DNA from: Cristatella mucedo
Lineage: Eukaryota > Bryozoa > Phylactolaemata > Cristatellidae
NCBI GenBank assembly: GCA_009760855.2
Contig: WPIO01000004.1
Coordinates: forward strand, 4,188,501-4,252,500
Length of the DNA stretch: 64,000 nt
Direction of reading: 5' to 3'
How positions within the stretch are numbered: position 1 is the stretch's first letter; every line of letters starts with the position of its first letter. Of the stretch, positions 1 through 10,344 are shown one piece after another. The notes below the pieces were generated by a model. That model was not told the DNA's origin and did no database searches. It saw only the letters and a list, made by a program, of their open reading frames with translations. Made by a program: the position numbers and the translations under genes.

Positions 1-199
1 AGTGGTTTGTCGATGGTGGCTGTGAGTTTAAGAATTCTCCGTTATCGTCCAGTTTTTCCAAAGTCGTGCATTTCTTGTGTATTGTTGCTGTCATGAGTTT
101 TAATCCTTAACCCAGCGATGGTCAGCGCCATATCTACTTCTCTAATGTTGCAGGTGACAGTTGAGCTAATCGTCCCCCCCCCGAGTTTTTTTGCAGTAT
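1..199. other. unassigned left edge
   Basis: No reading frame, repeat or RNA gene is recognised here. A run of nine C lies near 173-181, just outside the 3' end of the neighbouring LINE-B fragment. Confidence 0.4.
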
Positions 200-1150
200 T
201 TGTATCTCCGTCTGTAACTGCACAAAGCCATAAAGACTATGTAGGTGTTACGTAGGAGAGTTTTGTGTAGCGCACTCACAGCCTAAGCAGCTTTTGGTTC
301 GCATTCGGTAGCCAACAGACTTCATTCATGCAACAAAGAGAAAGTGGGAAGCATAGCAGAGTCAGGAGAGCAGTTGAGGTAGTGAGTAGCACATTACATT
401 AGCACGGAAGTAGCAGCTCAGGACCACTGAAAAGGATGAGCCATAGTCGGAAGTAGGGGAGTAGTTGTCGTTGTGTAAGAATTGTGGCAGCGAGTTCCAC
501 AGTCTAAGGCCTGCAGAGCTAAAGCTTCTGTCGCCAACGGTCTTTAAGCGGAGGAATAGGACAGCTAATTTGTTGTCCACACAGGACCTGAGGGCGCAAA
601 CAGGCTGGAACTGGTGCAGCAGTTCAGCTAGATACGAAGGAGCCAAGCTGTGGCGGGCCTTGTGGGTCAGCGCAAGAACTTTGCTCTGTATCCGTGGCTC
701 AACCGGCATCCATCCTAGCTCTTTTAGCAAGGAGACACGTGCTCAAACCTCTGGGACTTGAAGACTAGCCTTGCAGCCATATTCGTAGTCAGCTGCAATG
801 GCCAAGTTGCTTTCTTTGATTGTCCAGCCAAAAGGGAATTACAATAATCAAGCCGAGATAGAACTAAGGAGCTAGTGCAATTTTTTGCAAGCCACTCTGA
901 AAGAGGGCTCCTAATCTTGGATAGGGATCAGACGTGAGGGCTAGCTGTAGAGGCAGTCTTCTGAATGAAGCTTTTAAAATTGAGGCACTTGTCGAAAACG
1001 ACACCTAAATTTCAAGCAAGTGGTGATGGTCGCACAACAACATCACCTATTAGAAGAGCAAAGTCTTTTAATCCTGCCACACGCTTAGGGTGTCCTATGA
1101 GCAGCAGATCAGTTTTATCGTCATTTAGTTTCAAGTTTTCCAATCCAAAT
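200..1150 (-). mobile_element. LINE-B, 5'-truncated 3' fragment
   Basis: This minus-strand fragment matches the better copy at 6.94-8.87 kb. It covers the C-terminal part of the reverse-transcriptase ORF and the 3' UTR. The longest surviving frame (362-730) contains the shared LHQFQPV...LRSCVDNKLAV block and the RLWNSLPQFL block that end the LINE-B ORF. The 3' end reads ...CAGACGGAGATACAAATA on the minus strand, the family's usual terminus. Stops and indels show it is dead. The endonuclease and RT core are absent, as expected from 5' truncation during target-primed reverse transcription. Confidence 0.85.
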
Positions 1151-1227
1151 GCCATCGGGTTGAGCCTAAGTACACGAGATCATATGAGTGTGGCATCACC
1201 ATCACGTGGTTCCACCCTAACCGGCGC

Positions 1228-2049
1228 TATGCCAGCCCGATTACATTACATTGCACCGGCACAGTATGCACTACTCCATCGGCTGTACTTCAGCCAGAGT
1301 GCACCGCCAGACTGCCGGGTCTTGCCTCGTCTGTTTCAGCTGCGAAAGGTTTCGTGCCTAGCCAAAACCTGCAGCCCTTTGTCGGCGAGGGCGCTGCTAC
1401 TGACGCTGGCGTCGGTTCGGCCTCATCGGTGTCGAGTCTACCGGCGTCGAGTCCACCGGCGTCGAGTCCACCGGCGTCGAGTCCACCGGCGTCGAGTCCA
1501 CGGGCGTCGAGTCCACGGGCGTCGAGTCCACCGGCGTCGAGTCCACGGGTGTCGAGTCCACGGGTGTCGAGTCCACCGGTGTCGAGTCCACCAGCGTCAC
1601 CTCGAGTGCCTGACGTTGGACTGCAGCATCGCCCCAGCGATGCAGGTGCCGCCTCGTCGGCGACCAGTGTTCAGCCGGTACCGGAAGCAGCAGTGCTGCG
1701 TGTTGCGTCGCCACGGTCGGTGATGCGACGTGTAGACCAGGCTTCGCCCGCTGCGGCTGTCGCTCGAAGCCAGCGAGTCTCCGAGTCGTTCCGAGTGGCT
1801 GGCTCGGCACCCAGCCAGGGCTACCTGCTGCTGCCAGTGGCCGACTGTGCAATGCAAGTGCAACAGCAGTCCTCGCTGCCGCCGAAGTCGCCTCCTTCCC
1901 CGCCGGTGTGCGTCGACGTGGAGGTGAGGCATCGCTGTGGCAGCAAGCAGCTGTGGCACCGCTACTGTGGCCTCCTGTGGCAGGCTCTCCGTGTGTGCCA
2001 CTCAGCGTGCGCCAGGCACTCTGTCCGTGTATGCAGTCACCTTTCGTGA
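1228..2049 (+). other. GC-rich open frame of uncertain status, Pro/Ser-rich
   Basis: The plus frame that contains the minisatellite is open from about 1228 to the TGA at 2047-2049, roughly 270 codons, with no good ATG. It encodes a stretch of Ser-Ser-Pro-Pro-Ala type repeats, then a Pro-rich segment (SSLPPKSPPSPP). The minus strand is also open over most of the interval, so openness alone is weak evidence: GC-rich DNA without TA-containing stops gives long frames by chance. A possible acceptor (ctgtttcag) ends at 1339. It could be an exon of the SH3 gene at 5.07 kb, the 5' region of the LINE-A copy that follows, or non-coding DNA. I do not recognise a domain. Confidence 0.3.
1431..1595 (+). 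repeat. 15-bp minisatellite, 11 units
   Basis: Eleven tandem units of GTCGAGTCCACCGGC, differing only at a few positions (CCGGC, CGGGC, CGGGT, CCGGT, CCAGC). The period is five codons, so it keeps all frames open: plus strand SSPPA-like, minus strand VDSTP. Variant units are clustered (CGGGC twice, CGGGT twice), as expected from local slippage or unequal exchange. Confidence 0.95.
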
Positions 2050-2300
2050 CACGTGACTCGTAGCTGCAAGTTTGACGAGATCGACGTGTTGGGGATGCCG
2101 AGCAACTTCGGTTCGTAGCCTGCAGGTGGTCACGTGAGGTGTTCACACTTTACTTGACCAGCTCCCTCGCGTTCGAGTGTCGAAGCAGGCAGTCGCTTAA
2201 GCAACTGGTGAACTCTGGGAGGGGGCCTCTGTGGCTCGAGCTCTGTGGGGTGATTGCCACTAGGGCTCTTCTGCTGCTATGTTTTAAATAGGCTTTTGAA
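2050..2300. other. unassigned GC-rich spacer
   Basis: No gene or known repeat is recognised between the GC-rich frame and the first LINE-A-like coding sequence. It may be the 5' part of the LINE-A copy. Confidence 0.35.
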
Positions 2301-4626
2301 AATCAGAGCCAACCTTATCAGATGCCCGCAAAAATCGTCAGAACCTTGCCAGGGTTAATTTCTGCGGGCTGAGGCTTACCATCGAGTGCCTCTCGTGAAA
2401 GGCAGCGAGACACTTAGTGGCAATACACATTCCCAGCACCGCAGACATTAAACCAGCCAATTCGACTAAACCAAAGCTTGAAAAAGCATACAAAAGATCC
2501 AGACTAACTGTCCATCGACAGGCATATGAAGACTACTGTAGGTCGTACCAATCGATCCTAGCAAAGGCCAAGTCTAGTTTTTATAAAAAAAAATTGTTGA
2601 ATCACAGATGCACAATCCAAAAATGCGGATGTCGACAATAAACCATCTCCTCAACCGTTCCCAGATTAGCTCCTTACCAGATGATCCTTGTGATGATCTA
2701 GCCGATCGCTTCTCTCGATTCTTTGTGCAGAAGATAGACAAGATCAGGGAATCCATCCCTGCGATGACAACCTCCCCACTAGAATGCTGTTCCTCGGTTC
2801 CTGGCTGCACCTCAATGTCTGCATTTAAGCAGGTCACTAGTGATCTAGTCCTAAAATTCGTATCTCAATCAAAGAAGACAACAAGTCCTCTGGACCCTAT
2901 TCCCACTGTCCTGCTCCTACGTTGCATTGATCTGCTGCTGCCATGCATAACTAACATAATTAATATGTCATTAGCCTCAGGTCATGTCCCAGCACCTTTC
3001 AAAAAAAGCTGTAGTCAGGCCACTTCTCAAGAAAGCTACACTTGACCAAGAGAACTTGAGCAACTACCGCCCAGTTTCCCTTCTACCATTCCTATCAAAG
3101 ACACTCGAACGGGTCGTGGCGGACCAGCTGAACTCGTATATTGAAACCTCACACCTTGCTAGTAAGTTCCGGTCTGGCTTTAGAGCTAATCACTCCACAG
3201 AGTCAGCATTGCTTCGGGTATACAACGACCTACTTAGGAATGCAGACATGGGTAGAGTGTCTCTGCTTGTTTTGCTCGATCTTTCGGCAGCTTTTGATAC
3301 CATCGATCACAAAGTTCTTCTAGAGCGCCTCTCATCTCGCCTGGGCATCACTGGCACTGCTCTGCAGTGGTTCAGGTCCTATCTCAGTGGGAGACTCCAG
3401 AGTATTGACGTGAATGGACGCAGATCATCCGAAGTACCTCTGAAATATGGAGTACCTCAGGGTTCAGTGCTAGGTCCGGTTCTTTTCACGGTTTATACTC
3501 TGCCTCTTGCTGATGTGATTGCCAAGCACAATCTAGGCTTTCACCTCTATCCGGATGACACTCAGTTGTACCTTTACTTTGATCCCTCCCAGCCTTCGAG
3601 CACCTCAAATTCTCTCAACTCACTGGCTGCATGCATTGATGACATCCGCACATGGATGGCAGCAAATTTTCTAAAACTTAACGATGATAAAACTAACTTA
3701 CTAGTTATGGGCAAACCCAGTGTGATCCAGAGATTGGAAAGGCTTACTCTCAAAATTGGCTTTTCCAGCATATCTCCAGTTGAATCAGCTCGAAATCTAG
3801 GTGTCATATTCCAAAGCGACCTCTCGTTAGACGACCATATCAGCTCCACAGTCAAATCCACCTATTTTCAGCTTCATAACATTGCTAAAATTCTGGCTTG
3901 TTTAGATAAAGATACCACATCTAAGTTGGTCCATGCATTCGTGACATCCCATCTCGACTTCTGCAACTCACTGCTTACTGGCCTACCAGCATGTGCGATC
4001 AGGCGATTGCAGCTGGTGCAAAACTCGGCAGCTAGACTTGTCTGCCGTGAGCTTCGCAGTTGCCACATTACTCCACTTCTCGCCGACCTGCACTGGCTAC
4101 CAGTCAAGCAACGGATTGACTTCAAGGTTTTGTCGCTCACTTTTAGGTCCCTTCATTCTATGGCTCCAGCCTATCTCTCAGATATACTACCCCATCAGGC
4201 CAAGCATCGTACCACCTGCTTTTCGGAATCCAACAGTCTTGAAATACCTCGTACAAACCTTAAATCCTCTGAGGACCGTGCATTTAGCTTGTATGCTCCC
4301 AAAGCCTGGATCTCCCTCCCGACCTGCGTCAGAGCATCCCCTGACCTGACCACATTTAAAAGGAACCTAAAAACACACCTATTTAGGACAGCATTTAGTG
4401 GGTCCCTGTGATACGTCTTTGGTATGCTTATGCATGCTGACACTGTGCATGCTGCCACTAACCACATTTGCATGCTGACCCTGTGCATGTCACCCCTAAC
4501 CATATTATTCATTTCGTTTGTTTTTCAAGCATGATTTTACTTACCATTCAATTGCATTTCACTTTATAGCAAATGTAAAGCGCCTAGAGAGAGATTAAGT
4601 TCTCTGAGGGCGCTTTATCAAGTGAA
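2300..4626 (+). mobile_element. LINE-A copy 1 (CR1/L2-type non-LTR retrotransposon), inactivated
   Basis: The longest LINE-A copy here. From about 2417 the frame has the lysine-rich linker usual between endonuclease and RT in these elements, then SRFFVQKIDKIRESIP. The RT domain runs from about 2984 to 3700, with NYRPVSLLPFLSKTLERV, LLDLSAAFDTIDHKVLLERL and GVPQGSVLGPVLF. The C-terminal domain ends at 4411. Two lesions are visible. A run of seven A at about 3001-3007 separates two frames. The catalytic motif reads Y-P-D-D (3548-3559) instead of Y-A-D-D. No endonuclease motif was found upstream. The 3' UTR carries a stem-loop (GCGCCTAGAGAGAGATTAAG followed by TTCTCTGAGGGCGC, about 4580-4613), then a TTA microsatellite. 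Confidence 0.92.
2984..4411 (+). pseudogene. LINE-A reverse transcriptase ORF (C-terminal 475 codons)
   Basis: This is the RT and C-terminal part of the LINE-A protein, which would copy the element's RNA at a nicked target. The conserved RT blocks are in order: NYRPVSLLPF, FRSGFRANHSTESALLRVYN, LLDLSAAFDTIDH, GVPQGSVLGPVLF and the catalytic box at 3548-3559. In the catalytic box the alanine of Y/F-A-D-D is proline, which should disturb the active site. The frame is offset from the upstream 2608-3045 frame at an A7 run. The ORF ends with the family's usual APKAW...LPTCVRASPDLTTFKRNLKTH. It is a mobile-element relic, not a host gene. Confidence 0.9.
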
Positions 4627-4703
4627 TTATTATTATTATTATTATTATTATTATCATGACATGTTTCAAGCACTGAGTCGCGATAATAATAATAATAATA
4701 ATA
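4627..4703 (+). repeat. LINE-A terminal TTA microsatellite and adjacent ATA run
   Basis: TTATTA repeats at about 4627-4655 form the LINE-A 3' tail. After about 25 bp an ATA/ATAATA run (4683-4703) leads into a SINE-1 3' fragment. Confidence 0.85.
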
Positions 4704-4708
4704 GTAAT

Positions 4709-4795
4709 CCTTTATTGCCAACTGCAAGCGGTGATGATAGCTGTTAAGGCTCTTCTTTTGCTATACAAACGAGGCTGTCAAATCAGCTAACTGCC
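4709..4795 (+). mobile_element. SINE-1, 3' half only
   Basis: Matches the 3' half of the full SINE-1 at 13,872-14,035: the CCTTTATTGCCAACTGCA segment, then GGCTCTTCTTTTGCTATACA and GAGGCTGTCAAATCAG. The tRNA-like head with A and B boxes is missing. Confidence 0.75.
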
Positions 4796-5071
4796 GGCTT
4801 ACAGCAAGTGGCCTTTGCATAGCAGAGGTATCCACTAATTGCATCGTCAGTACTCTAGTAGCAGCCACACTGGCTTCTCCTTGCCGGCCGTCGAAAGAGC
4901 TGTGCACTCGATCAGTAAGCAAAGGACAAAAAAGAAAAGCTGAATGAGATGTATTTTTTCGGCTGTGCAGATGGCTCTTATTATACGGACTTTTTCGTGC
5001 ATTTATCAAGCAACCTGCGTGCACTGCTAACCAACTAACTGCATTTTCGCTCGGTTTTTAATGCGTTGCAG
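4796..5071 (+). other. intron end, splice acceptor before the SH3 exon
   Basis: No coding sequence is recognised. The last bases form a pyrimidine-rich acceptor, tttttaatgcgttgcag, ending at 5071. The next exon opens in frame with an SH3 domain. Confidence 0.6.
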
Positions 5072-5284
5072 TACTGGTACGCCATGTATGCATTCAGCGC
5101 TCGAAACAGCAACGAAGCTAGCCTCGTTGCTGGGCAACCAGTTGCGGTGCTGCAGAAGAACGATGCATCGGGAAACGCCAGCTGGTGGCTGGTGGAGTGC
5201 TGCGACCGTTGTGGCTACGTGCCCAGTAATTACTTGGCCACTTACAAGCCTCAAAGGTCAGATCTGCCACCACCGTACCGGTAG
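5072..5284 (+). CDS. terminal exon with C-terminal SH3 domain (DNMBP/Tuba-like)
   Basis: This is the last coding exon of a multi-exon gene on the plus strand. It starts after an AG acceptor at 5070-5071 and ends at TAG 5282-5284. The 70 codons are a single SH3 domain with its landmarks in order: ALYDF-type start (AMYAFSAR), acidic/RT loop (NSNEASLVAGQPVAVL), the paired tryptophans (NASWWLVE), GYVPSNYL, and a short proline tail (DLPPPYR). SH3 domains bind PxxP ligands in adaptor and Rho-GEF proteins. The spacing 'QPV.VLQ..D..GN..WWLVE...GYVPSNYL' recalls the C-terminal SH3 of DNMBP/Tuba and ARHGEF37/38 proteins; that assignment is from memory and tentative. No upstream exon is identified in the window; the GC-rich frame at 1.2-2.0 kb is one candidate. 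Confidence 0.82.
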   Translation, partial: YWYAMYAFSARNSNEASLVAGQPVAVLQKNDASGNASWWLVECCDRCGYVPSNYLATYKPQRSDLPPPYR

Positions 5285-6925
5285 CTTTCCAAGGAAGAGA
5301 GCAAAACAAAACGCCAACACCACTGGCCAAGTCAGAGATTCTTTCTTGACCGTGCTGCACCACCTGTCGTCGGGCACACCGAAGGAGACACTGCTGCTGG
5401 CTGACCACTGACCAGTGGCAGCACGGTTGGGGCACCCTAGAGAACGAGGTAGCTGCCTTAGCCTCGTTGGCCAGCTGCCTCGATCACAGTTCGCCTACAG
5501 CAAACATACGGTGCCGCTGCCCCACAAACAAATCAGGCTGCCCACTGACAATGCCAGCTGGCTAGTCGGTGCAACACAGATGATTCGACTCGTTTCACCG
5601 ATGCCGTGCTGCAGCAGCATCAGTGTGGATTTGTATAGGATCACCACTCCATTCGTGACGACTGTCGGTGCACTTCCAAACATCACCTAACCTTTGTTAC
5701 CTTGTGCCATAACAATAGGCTTAGTGCAGAGGGCAGTTTCTTTTGCCATCACTAGCACTTTGCTAAGACATCATGCCTTGTCCAATACTCACTTTGGATC
5801 CGTTTTGTTATGGCTGTGTAAACATTGTCTCGACAAATGCCTTAACCGATGTAACGCTTAAGACTTTGTGACTACTACTCGCTTGCAATCTCTCAAACTT
5901 CTAAGAGCCCACGGATCAAGTCGCGGTTACTAATTCGAGAATACACCAAGATGTGCTGTTTCCGGTATCTGCAAGTTTGCAAAAATTTGTGAACTCACGG
6001 ACTTCGCCCCCAAATTTCCTTGAGTGGATGGTTTAGATTTGTTGTCAGTCATTTAAAAATGGCACCCGGGCTCCGTCATTCTACAAATCTCGCGGTGATC
6101 CCATATCTTTTTTAAGAGACTAAACGAGGTCAACACCGTGCTGCCCCTTCAAATGATCCAAAGCTGACACGATACTGTACAATGAACTCTGATGTCGAGT
6201 CGAAAGCCTCGATTAAAGATCTAATATAGTCTCCTAAACATGTGGTTTATTTCGCTGAGTTTTCAAGTGTTTTAATCTTAAGGCGAAATCATGGCATACA
6301 TTATTTTGGTTATGTGTTTCTATCGGTAAAGTTTACCCCAAGTGACATTGATAAATGTGGTTGTTTCCAACTTGTGCTTCAATGTACCGCTTTTACGTTG
6401 ATGGACAACAGTATGTCAAGAAATTCTGAATATAACTTATTGTTCGGTGTAGAGATGAGAACGTTTTACCCAATATTCGCTTTGCTATTTGGATAATGCT
6501 AACTAATGCAGTGTCCATTGCCATTTGTGAGAGATCATCCAGCAAGTTAAAACTAATACTCGGGTATTTGACAGCCTTCGTGGATCAGCTCAGACCCAGT
6601 GATCTTGCTTTCCTGAAAATTCAAAGAGAAGAAGCAGAAAAACTTACTTTATGCGTATCCTAGACAAATTTGCATTTGTGAAAGTAAGGCAAGTGCACTT
6701 TTAATTTTCATGTAGTTCTTGTTTTAAATTAAACGCACCGCGTGCTTGACTAGTAATTTTCGCCTGATTTGACGGTAAAGTTATCACGGGTGTGAGATGT
6801 CTGGACTGGGTTACAATTTTCTCTAGAAATCTGGTCTCATGCTTCTGCTCCTAAACTTGGCTTTTTGAAACTCCAAATAAGAATCAGCCGTCAGTAGCCC
6901 ATAGATACCACTATGTAACGATTGT
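5285..6925 (+). other. probable 3' UTR and spacer after the SH3 exon
   Basis: No repeat or gene is recognised. An ATTAAA at 6212-6217 is the best candidate poly(A) signal for the SH3 gene, which would give a 3' UTR of about 0.95 kb. A short AT-rich frame at 6242-6496 (84 codons) has no recognisable domain and is probably chance. Confidence 0.4.
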
Positions 6926-6937
6926 ATAATAATAATG

Positions 6938-8866
6938 ATATGTATGTATGTATGTATCTCCGTCAGTAACTCCATAAAGTCATCAAGACCATGTGGGTGT
7001 TACGCAGGAGAGTTTTGTATAGCGCACTCACAGCCTAAGCGGCTTTCGGTACGCATTCGGTAGCCAACAGACTTCGTCTCACGCAACAAAGAGAAAGTGG
7101 GAAGCATAGCAGATTCAGGAGAGCAGTTGAGGTAGTGAGTAGCATAGAAGTAGCAGCTCAGGACCGCTGAAAAGGATGAGCCATAGTCGGCAGTTGGAGA
7201 GTAGTTGTCGTTGCGTAAGAATTGTAGAAGCGAGTTCCACAGTCTAGGAACTGCAGAGCTAAAGCTTATGTCGCCAACTGTCTTTAAGCGGAGGAATGGG
7301 ACAGCTAATTTGTTGTCCACACAGGACCTGAGGGCATGAACAGGCTGAGACTGATGCAGCAGTTCAGCTAGGTATGAAGGAGCCAAGCCGTGGCGGGCCT
7401 TGTGGGTCAGCGTAAGAACTTTGCTCTGTATCCTTTGCTCAACCGGCAACCATTCTAGCTCTTTCAGCAAAGGAGACACGTGCTCAAACCGCTGGGACTT
7501 GAAGACCAGCCTTGCAGCCATATTCATAGTCCGCTGTAGTGGCATAATAGCTTTCTTTGGTAGCCCAGCCAAAAGGGAATTACAATAATCAAGCCGAGAC
7601 AGAACTAAAGAGTTAGTTAAATTTTTTACAAGCCACTGTGTGAGACAGCTTCTAATCTTGGATAGGGATCGGATGTGATGGCTAGCTGTAGAGGCAGTCT
7701 TCTGAATGAAGCTTTTAAAATTGAGGCAGCTGTCGAACACGACACCTAGATTACGAGCACGTGGTGAAGGTCGCACAATAGCATCACCTATTAGAACAGC
7801 AAAGCCTTTTAATCCAGCCACAGGCTTAGGTTGTCCTATGAGGAGCAGTTCGGTTTTATCATCATTTAATTTCAGGAAGTTTTCCGACATCCAGGATCGA
7901 ATATCGGCAAGGCAAGCATTATGTTTCTCAGTTGCTGCAGCAGATTCCGAGGGTTTGAATGACAAATACAACTGAGTATCGTCAGCATAGAAGTGATATC
8001 CTATTCCATGGGCCTTAATCACTTTTCCCAGAGGTTGCGTATAAATGGAGAACAGCAAGGGACCAAGTAAAGACCCTTGAGGGACTCCACAGGTGACCCT
8101 TCTCATGTCTGAGACCTGACCCCCACACGACACGGATTGAACACGATCAGACAAGTATGATTTAAACCACGCCAGTGCTTCGTCTGCCAGACCGATCGTT
8201 GTTCTCAATCGTTCAAGCAGAACTTCGTGATCAATGGTGTCGAAGGCAGCAGACAGATCTAGCAGAGCTAAGGCAGTGACATTCCCGTCGTCGTTGCCAC
8301 GTAGAATGTCATTGTTAACACGGAGGAGAGCAGTTTCAGTAGAGTGCTGCCTCTTGAAACCTGATTGAAATGTTTCTGACATTCCATTATTTTCAACTAG
8401 CTGCTTAGCAACAATTTTTTCAAGAATCTTTGATAAGAACGGAAGAAGGGAAACTGGACGATAGTTTGCTAGGACCTCTGTGTCTAATCCAGGCTTTTTA
8501 AGAATAGGTCTAACGATTGCCGATTTGAAGGACTTGGGGACGACCCCTTTTCCCAAAGAAGCATTAAAAATCTTGGTTACGGCAGGGCTAAGTTGGTCTG
8601 CAAGTGAAGACCACAGAGATGAAGGTATAGGGTCTTCAGGAGACGAGCTCTTTTTGCTAGACCTTATTAAGGCAGCCACATCACAGGCAGAAACATCGGA
8701 GAACCTTTTAAGAAAGGTCACAGGTTGAGAAACGGCGATTGCTTTGGTCGGAGGGGGCTTAATGGAGGCACGAATGTGCACAATTTTTTCAGTATAGAAG
8801 GCTGAAAACTTTTCGGCTGAGCCCTTGATATCTGGGGAGTCAGACCTGGCAGCATTGGCCAGTAAA
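6938..8866 (-). mobile_element. LINE-B copy 2, 5'-truncated, RT frame intact
   Basis: The best LINE-B copy. The minus strand is open from about 8863 to 7000 without a stop, covering the end of the linker, the complete RT and the C-terminal domain. The 3' UTR ends in GGAGATACATACATACATAC. The element is cut at its 5' end and sits inside the ATT tail of a LINE-A remnant: ATAATAATAATG occurs on both sides (about 6927-6938 and 8868-8880). The intact frame suggests a relatively recent insertion. No endonuclease domain is present, so this copy cannot move on its own. Confidence 0.92.
7000..8863 (-). CDS. LINE-B reverse transcriptase (5'-truncated ORF)
   Basis: An open frame of about 620 codons; the first ATG-initiated part (8781-7000) is 593 codons. 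RT blocks in order: NYRPVSLLPFLSKILEKIV, FQSGFKRQHSTETALLRVNN, ALLDLSAAFDTIDHEVLLER, GVPQGSLLGPLLFSIY and an intact catalytic Y-A-D-D (7978-7989). The C-terminal region has the QRTMNMAARLVF and RLWNSLLQFL blocks shared by all LINE-B fragments. It would reverse-transcribe LINE-B RNA, but the copy lacks promoter and endonuclease. It is a transposon gene and should be masked from host gene sets. The clade looks CR1/L2-like by these blocks. Confidence 0.9.
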
Positions 8867-8951
8867 TAATAATAATGTACTTGATAAAGCGCCCTCAGAG
8901 AACTTAATCTCTCTCTCTAGGCGCTTTACATTTGCTGCAAAGGAAAATGCA
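8866..8951 (-). mobile_element. LINE-A 3' tail, target of the LINE-B insertion
   Basis: On the minus strand this reads GCATTTTCCTTTGCAGCAAA, then GCGCCTAGAGAGAGAGATTA and a GGGCGCTTTATCAAGTACAT tail with ATT repeats: the LINE-A terminal stem-loop. Its ATT run continues on the far side of LINE-B (6926-6938), so LINE-B landed in the microsatellite. Confidence 0.85.
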
Positions 8952-9590
8952 AGGAAGGATTCCCGTGCTGGGTTAATAAAAACTTGTGTGTACTACTGCG
9001 GTGTTATATTACAACTGGTGGCCGGGGATGGTCTCCAAAGGTTTATTGCCTACCGGAAAATTTCGTGGCCATTAGGGAAACCGTCGGAATTTGCAAATAT
9101 CGGGAAGATTTTGAATAGTACGTCGCAGCTTATGAATGGTCAAGCTAGATGGCCGTGTCTTTTTTTACTGTGCACCTTGAAGGAGACCCTAAGGCGTATC
9201 TTAGGCAGCTGTCACATACGGAACTAAAATTAGTAAGGACATTTTCGAATCTTCGCGATGCATTAATTGCCCGACATAAAAAACTTCTATACTCCGTCTC
9301 CTTGGAGAGAGGGCTGCTCTGAGGCGCCAGCCCCGGCGAGTCTGTCCACAGTTATTTATCCAGGCCTGGGCAGTTGCTTAGACTCTGCGCCTTCCCAGCT
9401 CTACTAGAGCCGTCGTGCACTCTAGCGGCAGAGGCAGACGAAACTGCTAAGCTGAGAAATAGGCAAGCGATTGGTGTCTTGTGACTGGTTTTCGGCACAC
9501 CGAGACTCCATATTGATGTCTCACTCTGTGAATGATTTGGCTAGCAACCGATTATGCAACTATCTATGACAGAGACAGCATAAAAGCCAA
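8952..9590 (+). mobile_element. Gypsy-type element: LTR end, leader and gag remnant
   Basis: A likely LTR 3' end (AATAAA at about 8975, then ...GTTATATTACA) is followed at once by ACTGGTGGCCGGGGATGG, which resembles the leader after Gypsy 5' LTRs. Downstream, a frame with KPSEFANIGKILNSTSQLMN and a second with LEGDPKAYLRQLSHTELKLV (about 9175-9235) look like degraded gag. Frames are broken. The 5' LTR upstream of the poly(A) signal has been lost at the LINE-A tail. Confidence 0.55.
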
Positions 9591-9599
9591 CAAGTTAGG

Positions 9600-9726
9600 C
9601 TTGTTGTCATTGAGCATGCAACCACTAACAATTCAATCGTGCTTCCTTGGCAGCAAATGTAAGTGCCTAGAAAAAGAATGAGTCGGAGGGCGCTATATCA
9701 AATGCATTATTTTTATTATTATCGTG
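9600..9726 (+). mobile_element. LINE-A 3' tail fragment
   Basis: The GAGCATGCAACCACTAACAA segment, CTTGGCAGCAAATGTAAGTG, the stem-loop remnant and a GGGCGCTATATCAAATGCAT end with TTATT repeats mark a short LINE-A tail inserted within the Gypsy relic. Confidence 0.8.
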
Positions 9727-10060
9727 ACAAAATATCGGCAGGAGTTGTGCTTGCGTAGTCGGCATTGGCATTTGAGCTCACTGAGCTCTGAAGCCATAGA
9801 ACCGTAATGGTATGCATTGAGAGACTACATATACATTGAGGGCTACACCGCGAGAGGCGTTGATTTGTGACAACGGCATCACGAGGTTTGTCACTTGACG
9901 ATGTTGTACAGCGAGTGGCTCGGCTTTACAAGCAGAACTTGATAGTTTACTAGCTACTACCTACTATGCCTGAACGATGCAGCACCGATGCAGTGGATTG
10001 TCGACGGTCAAACGAGTAGTAGATTGCTCTCGTGAGTGCATGCGTGCGCGTGTGCGTGCG
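9727..10060. other. unassigned sequence inside the Gypsy relic
   Basis: No domain recognised. It may be decayed gag. Confidence 0.3.
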
Positions 10061-10305
10061 GATGAGAGAGGGGAGGGGCGGGAGAGAGAGTGTGTGAGAG
10101 AGAGAGGGAGAGAGAGAGAGAGAGAGAGAGAGGAAACGGGTAGACAGACGAGTAGCAGGGAGGGAGTGGAGGAAAAAGGAAGAGAGAGTGAGTGAGACAA
10201 GAGTCCGCGAGGGAGATTGAGACAAAGTGAGAAGAAAGAGAGAGAGAGAGAGAGGAGGAGAGGGAGGAGCGGGAGGAGGTGGATAGAAGAGGAGGAAAAA
10301 AAGCC
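10060..10305. repeat. GA-rich low-complexity tract
   Basis: A 245-bp purine-rich tract with several pure (GA)n runs separated by GGGA/GGAG variants. It produces long but meaningless Arg-Glu and Ser-Leu frames on the two strands. Confidence 0.95.
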
Positions 10306-10344
10306 CCAAAAAAAGCAGCTGCAATGCACCGTGCGTAACAGTAA

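Noticed and set aside
3574-4512. Antisense frames of 88-118 codons repeated in every LINE-A copy
   Set aside because: They are other-frame shadows of the LINE-A ORF and recur only because the element does.
7000-8781. 593-codon ORF as a host protein
   Set aside because: RT blocks with Y-A-D-D and the LINE-B 3' end show it is a retrotransposon ORF.
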